From Proteromonas lacertae (lineage: Eukaryota; Sar; Bigyra; Opalinata; Proteromonadidae), in assembly GCA_002245135.1 (NCBI GenBank), contig NGBS01000891.1, positions 1 through 64,000 on the forward strand: a stretch of DNA of 64,000 nt, given 5' to 3'. Every line of letters starts with the position of its first letter. Position 1 is the first letter of the stretch. Below are positions 33,961 to 44,313 of this stretch, in pieces. A program made the position numbers and the translations under genes. Under the pieces are notes generated by a model that saw nothing but the letters and a program-made list of their open reading frames with translations, was not told where the DNA came from and did not search any database.

Positions 33961-35477
33961 ATGGAGAAGGTACAATGCCTTTATAATATTTATTATAGGA
34001 AAAATCAATACACAAAACTAAGAATCAAAAGAGAAGAGAGAAAAAGAGAAAAAATAAGCAAATCAAGTCAACTATTGTAGAAGCACCAAATAAAGAGATT
34101 GTATATATTTTATATTAGCATAATATGCATGATAGACATCTGGAGAAGAATCAGTAGACTTAGATATTGAGTATGTTACTCCACCAGCTCTTAAAGAGCT
34201 TCCTAGAGAATTTAAAGAATTAGAAGAAGTATTTTCAAAATTTGCAACTCCAGAAGATCTTACAAAACCAGTTGTATTAATAATTGTTATAATTATTGTA
34301 GGAAGAAGATAAAGATGCATTAAAAACAGATGATGATCAAGTAATAACTACAAGTTTCAAAAGAAAAATACAAGAACAACCAGATGTTCCACTATCACAC
34401 AAAAAGAAGAAATTACTGAGAAGACTAACAGTAGCTCAATTAAAACAATTAGTAAAGAAACCAGAGGTAATAGAAGTGTGTGATGTAACTGCTCCAGATC
34501 CAAGATTATTAGTATATTTGAAATCATATAGGAATACTGTTCCAGTACCAAGACATTGGTGTCAAAAGCGTAAATATTTACAAGGTAAAAGAGGTGTAGA
34601 GAAATTACCTTACCAATTACCAGATTATATAGCTAGAACAGGTATATCTGAGTTAAGAAGTACAGTGACAAAAGATGATAATAAAAAATCACTGAAATCA
34701 TTAGCTAGACAAAGAATGAATCCTAAATTAGGTAGAATGGTAATAGATTATACAGTTTTACACAGTGCCTTCTTCAAATATCAAACTAAACCATACTTAA
34801 CCAAACATGGTGATATGTATTATGAAGGTAAAGAATTTGAAGTAAAATTGAGAGAAAAAACACCAGGAAGATTATCAGCAGAATTAAAAGAAGCTTTAGG
34901 AATGTCAGAAAACTCACCACCACCATGGTTAATGAATATGCAGAGATATGGTCCACCTCCAAGTTATCCTAACTTGAAAATACCAGGATTGAATTGTCCA
35001 GTACCTGCTGGTTGTACGTATGGATATGGTGTAGGACAATGGGGACAACCGCCTGTTGATAAAGACGGTAAACCATTATATGGTGATGTATATGGTACTC
35101 AGAGTTTAGAAGATAAGAATCTAGAAGAGAGTTTTAGAAGTATGCCATTATGGGGAGAAGAAATAGAAGAAGGAAGTAGTGATGAAGAAGAGGAGGAGGA
35201 AGAAGAAGAAGAAGGTGATGTTGAAGGTGAACAGATGGAAGAAAGTAGTGATGAAGATGAGAGTAATAAGAATAGTAATAAACAGACACAGAATGAAAAT
35301 GTGGTGGATGAAGGTACTTTTACACCTGCCACTGTTACATTGAGGAAAGGTGATGATGTACCTAATATTGATTATGGTAAAGATGGATATATTGTGTTGA
35401 AAGAACAGAAAGCAAATGTTGGAGAGAATGATATGATTGGAAGTGATCATACCTATGTTATTCCTAAATCTAAATAA
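33961..35477 (+). CDS. SF3B2: Splicing factor SF3B subunit 2 (SAP145/Cus1)
   Basis: Core U2 snRNP protein that helps hold U2 on the branch site. Start ATG 33961, then an intron after three codons (29 nt) and two more introns (about 35 and 31 nt); the last exon runs 34302-35477. Family signatures are plain: VCDVTAPDPRLLVYLKSYRN, VPVPRHWCQKRKYLQGKRG, LPDYIARTGI, ALGMSENSPPPWLMNMQRYG, PPPSYPNLKIPGLN and GWGQPP-like VGQWGQPPVD. The N-terminal segment is shorter than in animals. An acidic run (about residues 340-370) precedes the C-terminal part. All conserved blocks are present, so it is certainly functional. Confidence 0.97.
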
Positions 35478-35626
35478 ATAAGTGTTTATTATTATAATAT
35501 GTGATGTTGTCATGAAGAAATAATGTGTTAAATAATGAACAAAACCAATCTGTTCAAAATAAATTTGCAAACCTAGTTTGTTCAGAATAGTTTTTAATTT
35601 TCAAATTTTTCATTTATTTCAAAATA

Positions 35627-37442
35627 ATGACTCTAGCTTATGGAACTATGGTAGGAAATTGGAAAATATTTGATAAGATAGCAACAGGAGAGTTTTGTGA
35701 TATATATACTGGTATTTTAATTGTAATTTATCAAGATTAGTGATGAATACAAAATACAATGATGGAATATATGCAATGAAAGTTGCTCCAATTGATGGTC
35801 CAAAAGAAAATCCAGATAATCAATATTCTCGTAGATGTGAATTATTAAAGAATGAAATAAATACTTATACTTCAAGGTTAGGTCCACAAGAACGTATAGA
35901 ATATGATTAAATAATAATAATAGATGTACCATCCCTAGCACTAAAAGAAAATAATGGAATTGACACAAAATTAAAAATATGTTATTTAGTTATACAAAAA
36001 TTAGACTTCAATCTATCTGATGTAATAGAAGAATTCGGTTTTCCATTATCAGATGAAGATATCAATAGAATAGCATATCAAATCATCAGTTTATTAGAAC
36101 AATTAACAAAAAGAAGAATTTGCCACAGAGACTTAAATCCATCAAATATAATGTTTAGTTACGAAACACCAACATTAACTTATTTAATTGATTATTGTAA
36201 TGTTGATTTACTTCGTGATAGAAGAACCAAATCACCTCCAAGAAAGAATTATAATATAAATTCAGAATTCTCAAGTCCATTGATTGATGAAGGTGAAATC
36301 TATACTCCTTACGATGATTTAATATCCTTAGCCTATATAATAGTGAAATTATATAAAGGAGATTTATACTGGTCTGATTTAGATATAACATTGAATATAG
36401 CTGAGACAAAGCAAAGAACTACAATTGATGAGATATGTGAAGGATTACCTGATAATGTTTCACAATTCTTTAGAATGTTACAAAATACAAGTGGTAATAA
36501 ACCTCCTTATAAGAAATATTTGGAATTATTTAATGCTTTTGATGTTGATAAATCGTTTGATTTTGTATATTCTGTTATTGTTAATTTTGTTTTTTTATAG
36601 ATGGAAGCAATGAATGATGAAAAACTACTTGAAGTAGAAGAAAATGAAATGCCAAAGAAAAGAAAATCACTAGAGAGAAATGTAAATAATAATAATAATT
36701 ATAATGAAGAAGAAGAAGATAATGATGATGAAAATGATATTCCACCAAAGAAAATATCCAGAAAATCAAAAGAAAAAAAGTCAACACCACTTCCAGCAAC
36801 ACCTCCTACAAGTAGACGAAGATCTTCCAGAAGATTAAGTGATAAAGAATTAACAACATCTACTAAAAGAAAGAGAAATAATGATACTATCCAGAATGAT
36901 AATTCAACAAAGAAAAGGTCATTATATAAAGCTGAACTATCACCATCAACAAGATCCAGTAGATTATTGGATGAAAAGAATGAAAAACAAGCTAGAAGTC
37001 CACAGAAAGTATCATTTAAAGATGTTGCAAAAGAGAAACCACAACAAGTGAATTATAATTTCAAGTCCATACAAAGGGATACTATTGAAGAAGAGGTAAA
37101 TGAGAAGAATGATGAAATAGACAATAATGATTATAGTGAGCCATTACAAATAGAACAACAGCAAAAAGCGTTTAGCAGAATTAGATTACCTAGTATAGAT
37201 ATTGATATATGTATTTTGTAGAAATGCGCAGAAATTCAATAGTCTTGCATAATAATGCGAAATTATCTAATATTAGAACAACTCAAAGTGTCATGCTTAA
37301 ACATAGATATAGGCAGATAAGTATATCGTTATTTTTCTTATTCATAGCTAAAGTAATAGTGTTTGTGATTCTTCTTGTTGTATTGTATTACGTACAAGCA
37401 TTGTATTTTGGAAATAATAAAATTAGTGATATAATACCATAA
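35627..37442 (+). CDS. CK1/VRK-like protein kinase with C-terminal membrane anchor
   Basis: 563 residues from exons 35627-35711, 35741-35893, 35924-36564, 36601-37192 and 37222-37442; lengths sum to a multiple of three. Kinase domain: IATGEFCDIY (degenerate Gly loop), YAMKV with the ATP Lys, ICHRDLNPSNIMF with catalytic Asp and Asn, and IDYCN instead of DFG (the metal-binding Asp is kept). The order and short C-lobe resemble casein kinase 1 / vaccinia-related kinases. A 190-residue Lys/Ser-rich region with SPR/SPQK sites follows, then a single helix (LFFLFIAKVIVFVILLVVLY) close to the end. That plan recalls VRK2, which sits in the ER/nuclear envelope. Activity seems possible but is not certain. 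Confidence 0.7.
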
Positions 37443-37503
37443 TTGATTATTTTTTTTAATATTTGGTACATTATACCGTTTCATTTTCGGTTTTACATTC
37501 AGA

Positions 37504-38741
37504 ATGAATTCTGAAGAAATTATAAGCACTTACGTATGATTTTGTTTGCTTATTTTTTATAGATTGATGCATACAACTATTATTTATCACATACTACGAG
37601 CAGACCTCGAAATTATTTGTTAATCCAATTAGACAAACAAATCAATCCAATTTTGGACGAATTATATTGTATATTGCTTATTATATTTTATATTAGTAAA
37701 TAATTACGAAATATCTGAATGGGAAGGCTTTTTTCTGAAATTATGGTCAGGATATACAGAACAACCATATATGCCAGTAGCATTCTTGTTGACTGAACTA
37801 AATTTGTTAGATGTTCCTTTTTTAAGTAATTTTTTCGCACCAAGGAGTATTTTTCTTAATTTATTGTAGACGGTGCACTTGATGTTAATGATTTTATAGA
37901 ATTCGTATGTATATTTGGATTTTATCCTTCAGATTGCATGTTTCCTAGTATACTTTTTTAAAATTATTTTTATACTGTAGTTGCATTAAGCATCTGTGGT
38001 GTAAATAGCAACAGAATAATCTCTGATGTATAATCATTATAATATCTATTTTTTAATAGTCAAAAGTAATAAGTGTACTTAAATGTTTAAATGTGTATGA
38101 CGCATATAGTATAACAGTTGTTGCTTGGTTAGATAAAGTAGTGAGAGTTGATCAGAATTATATTTCAATGAGTGACTTTCTAAGTTTCATGCAAAAAGAA
38201 AATATTATGGAAACTCCATTATATATGATAAGATGTTCCATCATTCAACATATAATAGGAATGAAAGAATATAACATTATAAAGAAAAGAATTAATTACT
38301 ATACTTCTAATAGAAGTGTAGAAGCGCCAATACCTAAAGAAGGATGTTTTGAGGATGTATTTAGACATTTTATTTCTCATAAACCCAATCCATATTACTA
38401 CGATCATAAACCGTATAATAGAAATATAAGTGATTATAATTCTACACTTGTTAATGTAAGAAAGAGATTTGGTTATAGTTATAGACCTACTAAAGAAGTC
38501 TACCAATACATTAAAGAGTGCTCATTCCTTAAGATCATTGAAAGTAAAATCAAATAGTAGCAATCTGTTAGTAACAATATCCAATCATATTAATAGTAAT
38601 CGTTTATCCAATCATAATTCAGGAACTGCAAATAAGTTATCTTCAACTATCTCTGATCATTACAGATTTATGTACAATCATGAAAGTATAATAAAAAAAT
38701 CTACAGTAGTTCCTGTGTGTGAAACTTCTGCTAATAATTAA
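37504..38741 (+). CDS. EF-hand-like protein, HKP family (tandem copy 1)
   Basis: Short exons from ATG 37504 with introns of 23-40 nt (first at 37534-37562). Aligned with its neighbour at 39129 it reads LLIQLDKQINPIL, NNYEISEWEGFFLKLW, FFAPR, NDFIEFVCIFGF, then CLNVYDAYSITVVAWLDKV, and the family block KEGCFEDVFRHFISHKPNPY followed by RKRFGYSYRP. Helix-loop-helix pairs resemble EF-hands without good calcium loops. The frame stops at TAG 38555-38557; a Ser/Thr/Asn-rich tail like that of the neighbour continues one base on to 38741. A 19-nt GT-AG segment could also join them. Function unknown. Confidence 0.65.
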
Positions 38742-39128
38742 GTATTTATTTATTTATATATAACATTTTCATAATTAATGGTGTAATTGATATATTTCTT
38801 ATGTGAATTGTATTGATTGTTATAAAAATGAAGAAAGTATAAACAACATCAACAGAAATCTTCCATTTAATATAATAATATATTTATAATACAAATATTA
38901 ACGTTATCAATAATAATCTGTGTATATAATTAAAGGATCAAGAAATTGATAAAACAATACTCACAGAATAATTATATAGGCACTTTTCTATCACACAACA
39001 ATAAAAACAAAAAGATTTTAGAATTATTAACCATGTTACTATTCTATTATAGACAAAAAATGGTAAATGAATTTCAACGAAAAGCTTGAACTTCAAATTG
39101 CTCTATATTCGTTATTGCTCTATTCTTC
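38742..39128. other. Intergenic, no gene seen
   Basis: Spacer between the two tandem HKP genes. No clear exon could be joined to the downstream ATG at 39129. Confidence 0.4.
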
Positions 39129-40413
39129 ATGGATGAAGAACAGATGCATTTACTGGTATAATCAATCAAATATAATAAATAACGTAGAGGGATGGGTATC
39201 AGTATTTTGTTGGACATCAAGGATGGAGGCCATATTCTCATTTGTTGGTGAAACTAGAACCAGAGACTATTAGATTGATAGAGCATTTATATTGTATAAT
39301 TTAGTTTTATTAATGATAGTAAATAATTATGAAATTTCTGAGTGGGAAGGATATTTTCTCACTCTATGGTCTTCTCAACCTGATATTGACTATATATCAT
39401 CAAGAAAACTACTTACAAGGCTTGGTGTTGCTGATATACCTTTATATGACACATTCTTTGCTCCTTTTCGTATATTTATTATTGTGTTACTATATATCAA
39501 TAGAAGGACATGTGTCTATTTCAGTATTTATCGAATTTTTGTGTACTTTTGCTTTCTTCACTATTAATCAATTATTACCACGTATATATAATAATTATAT
39601 TAAATAGTGGTATTATCAATGTCAAATATAAAAAGCAATAAATTAATTACAGACGATCAAGTACTTAGTTTCTTCAGATCATTGAATTTAATCCACCCAA
39701 AAAGTTGTGAGATAGCCACTTGGTTAAATCATGTCCAAAGAGATAAAAATGGATATATCAGTCTATCAACATTCAATGATTTTGTTTTAAGAGATTTATC
39801 ATTGATATATCCTTTATGCACAATAAAAACCCGTTTAATAGAAACAATAATTGGTGAAAGTGAATTTAGTCATATTGTGCAAAGACAACAGTATTATAAT
39901 GAAAAAGAAAAGAATGAAACTGCAAAACCTCCTCCAGAAGGATGTTGTAATAAAATTGGTCGTTTCATTACACATAAACCTCCTTTATTATATTACAATT
40001 ATAGACCTCAAGCTGAAGCATCCATTGACTTAGCATTATATTATTTAAGAACGAAATTTGGTTATAGTGTCAGACCTCATAGAGTAAGTTCAGCTTCATT
40101 ATCACTATCTATTACTAAGAAACGAAGTATAAAGAATGAAATGAGTAATTCATTATGTAGAGATAATAATAAAATCAGTAGTCGTGTAAAATTGAGTGTA
40201 AATAATTTACCTGCTACTAGTAGCAACTATCATTTCTCATCTCAATGTATTCAGAATAACAATTCTTTAACTCCAACCACCACTACTCCAGTAACAGTAC
40301 CACAAACAGCAAATTCTAATAGAAATAGTAATATAATTATTCCTAAGAAGAGTGTGTTTGAATCTATGTCAAATAGGAATTTGAATTCTATTGAAGTGAA
40401 ATGTAAACCTTGA
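39129..40413 (+). CDS. EF-hand-like protein, HKP family (tandem copy 2)
   Basis: 388 residues from exons 39129-39155, 39188-39293, 39320-39469, 39504-39581 and 39608-40413 (introns 32, 26, 34 and 26 nt); total length is a multiple of three. Reads MDEEQMHLL, SHLLVKLEPETIRLI, NNYEISEWEGYFLTLW, FFAPF, VFIEFLCTF, then RDKNGYISLSTFNDF, the most EF-hand-like loop in the family (DKNGYIS). The family block PPPEGCCNKIGRFITHKPP then RTKFGYSVRP follows. A Ser/Asn/Thr-rich tail of about 110 residues ends the protein. It duplicates the upstream gene exon for exon. Possible weak calcium sensor; role unknown. Confidence 0.75.
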
Positions 40414-40651
40414 TAGTAAATATTCTATGATATTGGATTTATTTAATATTATTTAATCGTTGTATGTAAATATTTTAATTGATTTGAAATATTAAATTTA
40501 AATAATTATTGTTGAATCTTTTTTTTTAGGGTATAAAAACATAAATAGTGTTACTATCTATTGTATATTGATTAAGTAAAGAAATTGAAAATTTTAAAAC
40601 ATTGTAACGAATATATTTACGAAAATTAATTGGATTTTTTTTTAATTCATC

Positions 40652-41590
40652 ATGAAGAAGATATATGCTGTTTTTTCGTATATAATATATATACTTGTAG
40701 TGATATACATGGGAATTTTGATATTTTAGACGCTATGGTTTCTTATTTCAAAGATAATTTGAAGGACTATCCGTATATATAAAATTTTGATATAAATGAA
40801 TCATAGCTTGGATGGAGTTATATGTTTAGGAGATTTTTCTAATTTGCATAATGATAATCCAACTGATCCAAAGAGAGCAGAATTAGAAGATGTATATCAT
40901 AAGACTATAGAAAAATTGAGAGAGTTAAATCCAAATTTATACTCTATTCCAGGAAATGTATGTTTTTCATGTATTAATGCCAATAATAGCATGATCCCGT
41001 AGAATACTATTCATCTGAGGATAGAAGCGATATAATTAATATCAATAAAAAGATAATATCAATAGAAAGTGAATTGCATATTATTGGTTTTGGAGGTTCA
41101 ATTCCTGCTTATAAAGATGGAATAATGCAGTTTCCTGGTTATCCTTACAACACAGAAGAAGAATTAAATAACGATTTAATACAATTAGAAGAATATATGA
41201 ATCTACCAGGTGAATATATATTCTGTTGTCACTGCGGACCTGATCAATCAACCACTACATTAGGTTATTCAAAAGATCCAAATCAAAAATTTTCATCAGG
41301 TTCAAATTGTGTTAGAGAATTTATATTAAAGAATAAGAAAGTATATTTACAATGTTTTTATATAATATTATTATTAGAATATAATAGTTGTTTTGCATGG
41401 TCATACTCATAAAGGTAGTTTTTATGATAGAATAGATGATATACCAGTTGGAAATATTGGAGTTGTATGTAAAAGTAGATGTGGTATTATGACAATAGAA
41501 AAAACAGATTCATGGAAGTTAAATGAACTTGTGACAATAGACTTCAGTAATTTAGATGATCCAATAGTTCTAAAGGTTTATACTAAATAA
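40652..41590 (+). CDS. Calcineurin-like metallophosphoesterase
   Basis: About 250 residues in five exons (introns about 23-34 nt) from ATG 40652. All metal-binding motifs of the superfamily appear after splicing: FSDIHGN, GVICLGDFS, IPGNHD (the Asn and His are separated by an intron), CCHCGP and VLHGHTHKGS. Compact single-domain enzyme without signal peptide, so probably cytosolic. Substrate is not predictable; related small enzymes cleave phosphodiesters or phosphomonoesters. The last intron needs a donor inside a YLQ-coding stretch to keep frame. Confidence 0.85.
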
Positions 41591-41872
41591 TTGAAAAATG
41601 ATTATTGTAAATTTCAATTGTTATACTCTTTTTTATTTTCATAATTATAATCTTATAAACGTCATAATATGAATCATTGTTTTATTCAATTAGATTTCTA
41701 TTAAATATCTGTTCAATAATTTGTGATTAGATTATGAATTGCAATTCCAACTATTGGAAAGATAAAATTTAATAGAATTGTTAAAGAAGAAAAGAATCTA
41801 TTTATTGCATTTGGTTGTTTTAAAAAGTAGAAAAAACATTACACAACTATTACTTTTAGACAACACCAACAT

Positions 41873-44221
41873 TTAAGAATTTAGTAATTTTTCTCTTTCA
41901 GCTTTAGCATCATCCATCTCTTCCTCTAAAGTCTTTTCCATATAGATTTGTTTGGGTTGAGTTTTAATATAAGCATTATCTACCCATAAAGGATTTAATT
42001 TTGCTTTTTTATCTTGTTTTAATAACGATTCTCTTGGATCACCATCTAATATCTTTCTTTTACCATTATGTTCTAAATAGTATTGAGTAAATGTACTACT
42101 TGGAATTTTCATTTTACCTACTTCCATCTCAGGTTGAATTCGTTTATTTTTATCAACATCATTCATATCTTTCATATAATCTTTTTCATTGTTAGGTTTA
42201 AACATAGGTAAAATATTTGGAGCGATTTCTTCATTACAATTATATAAATAACTTTCACTTTCTTTTATATGATTGATTTCATTAGAAGCTAATAAAGCAC
42301 CTTTCACACTATATTGAGGATTGAAATACATATGAATTAAACCATCACCTGTTCCTACACTTAATTGATTTAATTCATTATGCCAATATATTGATATTAC
42401 ACTTTCTTTACTGACATTCATCTCATAGATCTTTCCATCATCATTTTCATTATTTCGTAATACATCATAAATCATTAATTTACCTACATCTCCTGCTTTT
42501 TCAACTGATGTTCCTGTTATTATTAAATTACCATCTTTATTCCATTTACAACTTGTTGTATCATGAATATTTGGAAGATTATTATAACATTTGAATATTT
42601 CTTTTGGATATCTTAAATCATATATTTTCATTGTATCATCATGACTTCGAATTAATAGTTGATTATTATTGATTGGATTAACACTCACACAAGATATATA
42701 TGCCTTATTCTCATTGTTTATTATTCGAATATCAGGTCGATAAAAAGATTTATTATTAGGATTCCAACAATGGATTGAACCATCTTCACAACCAACTATC
42801 AATAAATTTCCTTCATTATTATATGTTATACAACTGGGACGAATGTTTTTATTTCTTTCATCTCGAACTTTTATTACTCTATTACATTTTAATTCATCAA
42901 ACGATTTTTCACCATTTAAATCCCATATTCGAACTGTATAATCATTTCCACAACTACTACAAATATTTCGATTATTCACATCCCAAACAACACCTATTAC
43001 ACTTTGAGTATGACCACAAGTTCGATTTTGATCAACTACATAACTATCACCTCTGATAAATGTAGTTATTGAATGACCATCTCTATCAAATATTCGAGGT
43101 CTAGGACTATTATTACATTCAATAAACATGTCACCATTAGGAGAATGACTAATACAATATATTGGATAACCTTCCTCAGGTTCAATCTCACGAAACGGAT
43201 GAGGTTCACCTACCATTCCACCAAAATCCCATAATCTGATATAATTATCATAACCACCAGATACTAATCGAGCACCAGATTTATCCCAAGACAAACTACT
43301 CAACCATTTATTATGACTTTTCAATAATAATTCATGACTTACGGGTAGTTTATATTCATCAATTATTTCATTCAGTATTTCTCTTTCTTTTTCATCTTCA
43401 TTATTCATTATAGATTTTGATTCATTCTCATTCATTCCATCATCATCATCTTCTTCTTCTTCTTCTTCACTTGGTTTATTATCTCTTTCTGGTGATGGAT
43501 CTCGTATTATATCCTTTCGAATGTCATTTATACAACTTAATATCTCTTTCTCTCTTTCTTCAGCAGTTTTTGATCTTTCTTCTCTATTCTTTACTTCAAA
43601 TTGTTTGTAATATTCCATTGATTTATTTTTGTTCTTTGATTTACCAAATTCTGTAGGTAATAAACATTCTGACATATTAATATCATCATCATCAAAAAAT
43701 GAGACTTTCTCAGTATGAATTTTATATCGATATTCTTTACCACATTGTCCAAACTTGATTATATCACCATCTCCTAATACATACACTTCTCCTCCTTCTA
43801 ATTTCCTTTCTTTATGTCTTCCTATATAGGTCCCTTGTGTGCTATTCAAATCTATTAAACATACTTCACCTAAACAATATAAATGAGAAATATAATATAA
43901 TAATAAACACATACCATCATTTCTATGAACTATTACAGCATGTACTCTTGATATTGATTCATGATCTAGAATAACATGAACCATATCACCATTTCTTCCT
44001 AATAATGTATATTTACGATCTGCTAATTGTATTACATTTTGAAGTTCATTGGATTTATAAACTTCAAATCTTACATTTTTATTCTTTTCTAAAGGATCAC
44101 AAGACCTAATCATATAATCTAGAATGATATACCATTCAGGAGGTTCATAAATCGATGCTGCTCTAGCAGCTTTTGTTAATTTACTATCAGATGTTTTAAA
44201 TAGTGATGTATTTTCACTCAT
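41873..44221 (-). CDS. WDR70: FHA domain fused to WDR70-type WD40 protein
   Basis: About 767 residues. A 45-nt intron (43870-43914) interrupts the FHA domain without breaking the frame. FHA domain, residues about 70-160: YTLLGRN, LDHESISRVHAVIV, CLIDLNSTQGTYIG, closest in style to the NIPP1/SNIP1 type that reads phosphothreonine on splicing factors. After an acidic linker the WDR70 (gastrulation-defective 1) body begins: LPVSHELLLKSHNKW, SGARLVSGGYDNYIRLWDFGG, DGHSITTFIRGDSYVVD, VRIWDL, GKLMIYD and LSVGTGDGLIHMYFNP. The family C-terminus follows with DPRESLLKQDKKAK, PLWVDNAYIKTQPKQI. WDR70 proteins are nuclear and linked to RNF20-dependent histone ubiquitination. Animal WDR70 lacks an FHA domain, so this is a distinct architecture. 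Confidence 0.88.
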   Translation of the reverse strand: MSENTSLFKTSDSKLTKAARAASIYEPPEWYIILDYMIRSCDPLEKNKNVRFEVYKSNELQNVIQLADRKYTLLGRNGDMVHVILDHESISRVHAVIVHRNDGMCLLLYYISHLYCLGEVCLIDLNSTQGTYIGRHKERKLEGGEVYVLGDGDIIKFGQCGKEYRYKIHTEKVSFFDDDDINMSECLLPTEFGKSKNKNKSMEYYKQFEVKNREERSKTAEEREKEILSCINDIRKDIIRDPSPERDNKPSEEEEEEDDDDGMNENESKSIMNNEDEKEREILNEIIDEYKLPVSHELLLKSHNKWLSSLSWDKSGARLVSGGYDNYIRLWDFGGMVGEPHPFREIEPEEGYPIYCISHSPNGDMFIECNNSPRPRIFDRDGHSITTFIRGDSYVVDQNRTCGHTQSVIGVVWDVNNRNICSSCGNDYTVRIWDLNGEKSFDELKCNRVIKVRDERNKNIRPSCITYNNEGNLLIVGCEDGSIHCWNPNNKSFYRPDIRIINNENKAYISCVSVNPINNNQLLIRSHDDTMKIYDLRYPKEIFKCYNNLPNIHDTTSCKWNKDGNLIITGTSVEKAGDVGKLMIYDVLRNNENDDGKIYEMNVSKESVISIYWHNELNQLSVGTGDGLIHMYFNPQYSVKGALLASNEINHIKESESYLYNCNEEIAPNILPMFKPNNEKDYMKDMNDVDKNKRIQPEMEVGKMKIPSSTFTQYYLEHNGKRKILDGDPRESLLKQDKKAKLNPLWVDNAYIKTQPKQIYMEKTLEEEMDDAKAEREKLLNS

Positions 44222-44313
44222 TTCTAAAGATGGGTGAATGAAAAGAAAGTCAGTTTTACGATAACCAGAAAATTCATTTTGTTAATATTTTGAAAAATAG
44301 ATAAATAGCAAAT

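Noticed and set aside
40600-40650. Structured RNA upstream of the phosphoesterase
   Set aside because: Only AT-rich sequence; no stem with supporting GC pairs could be traced.
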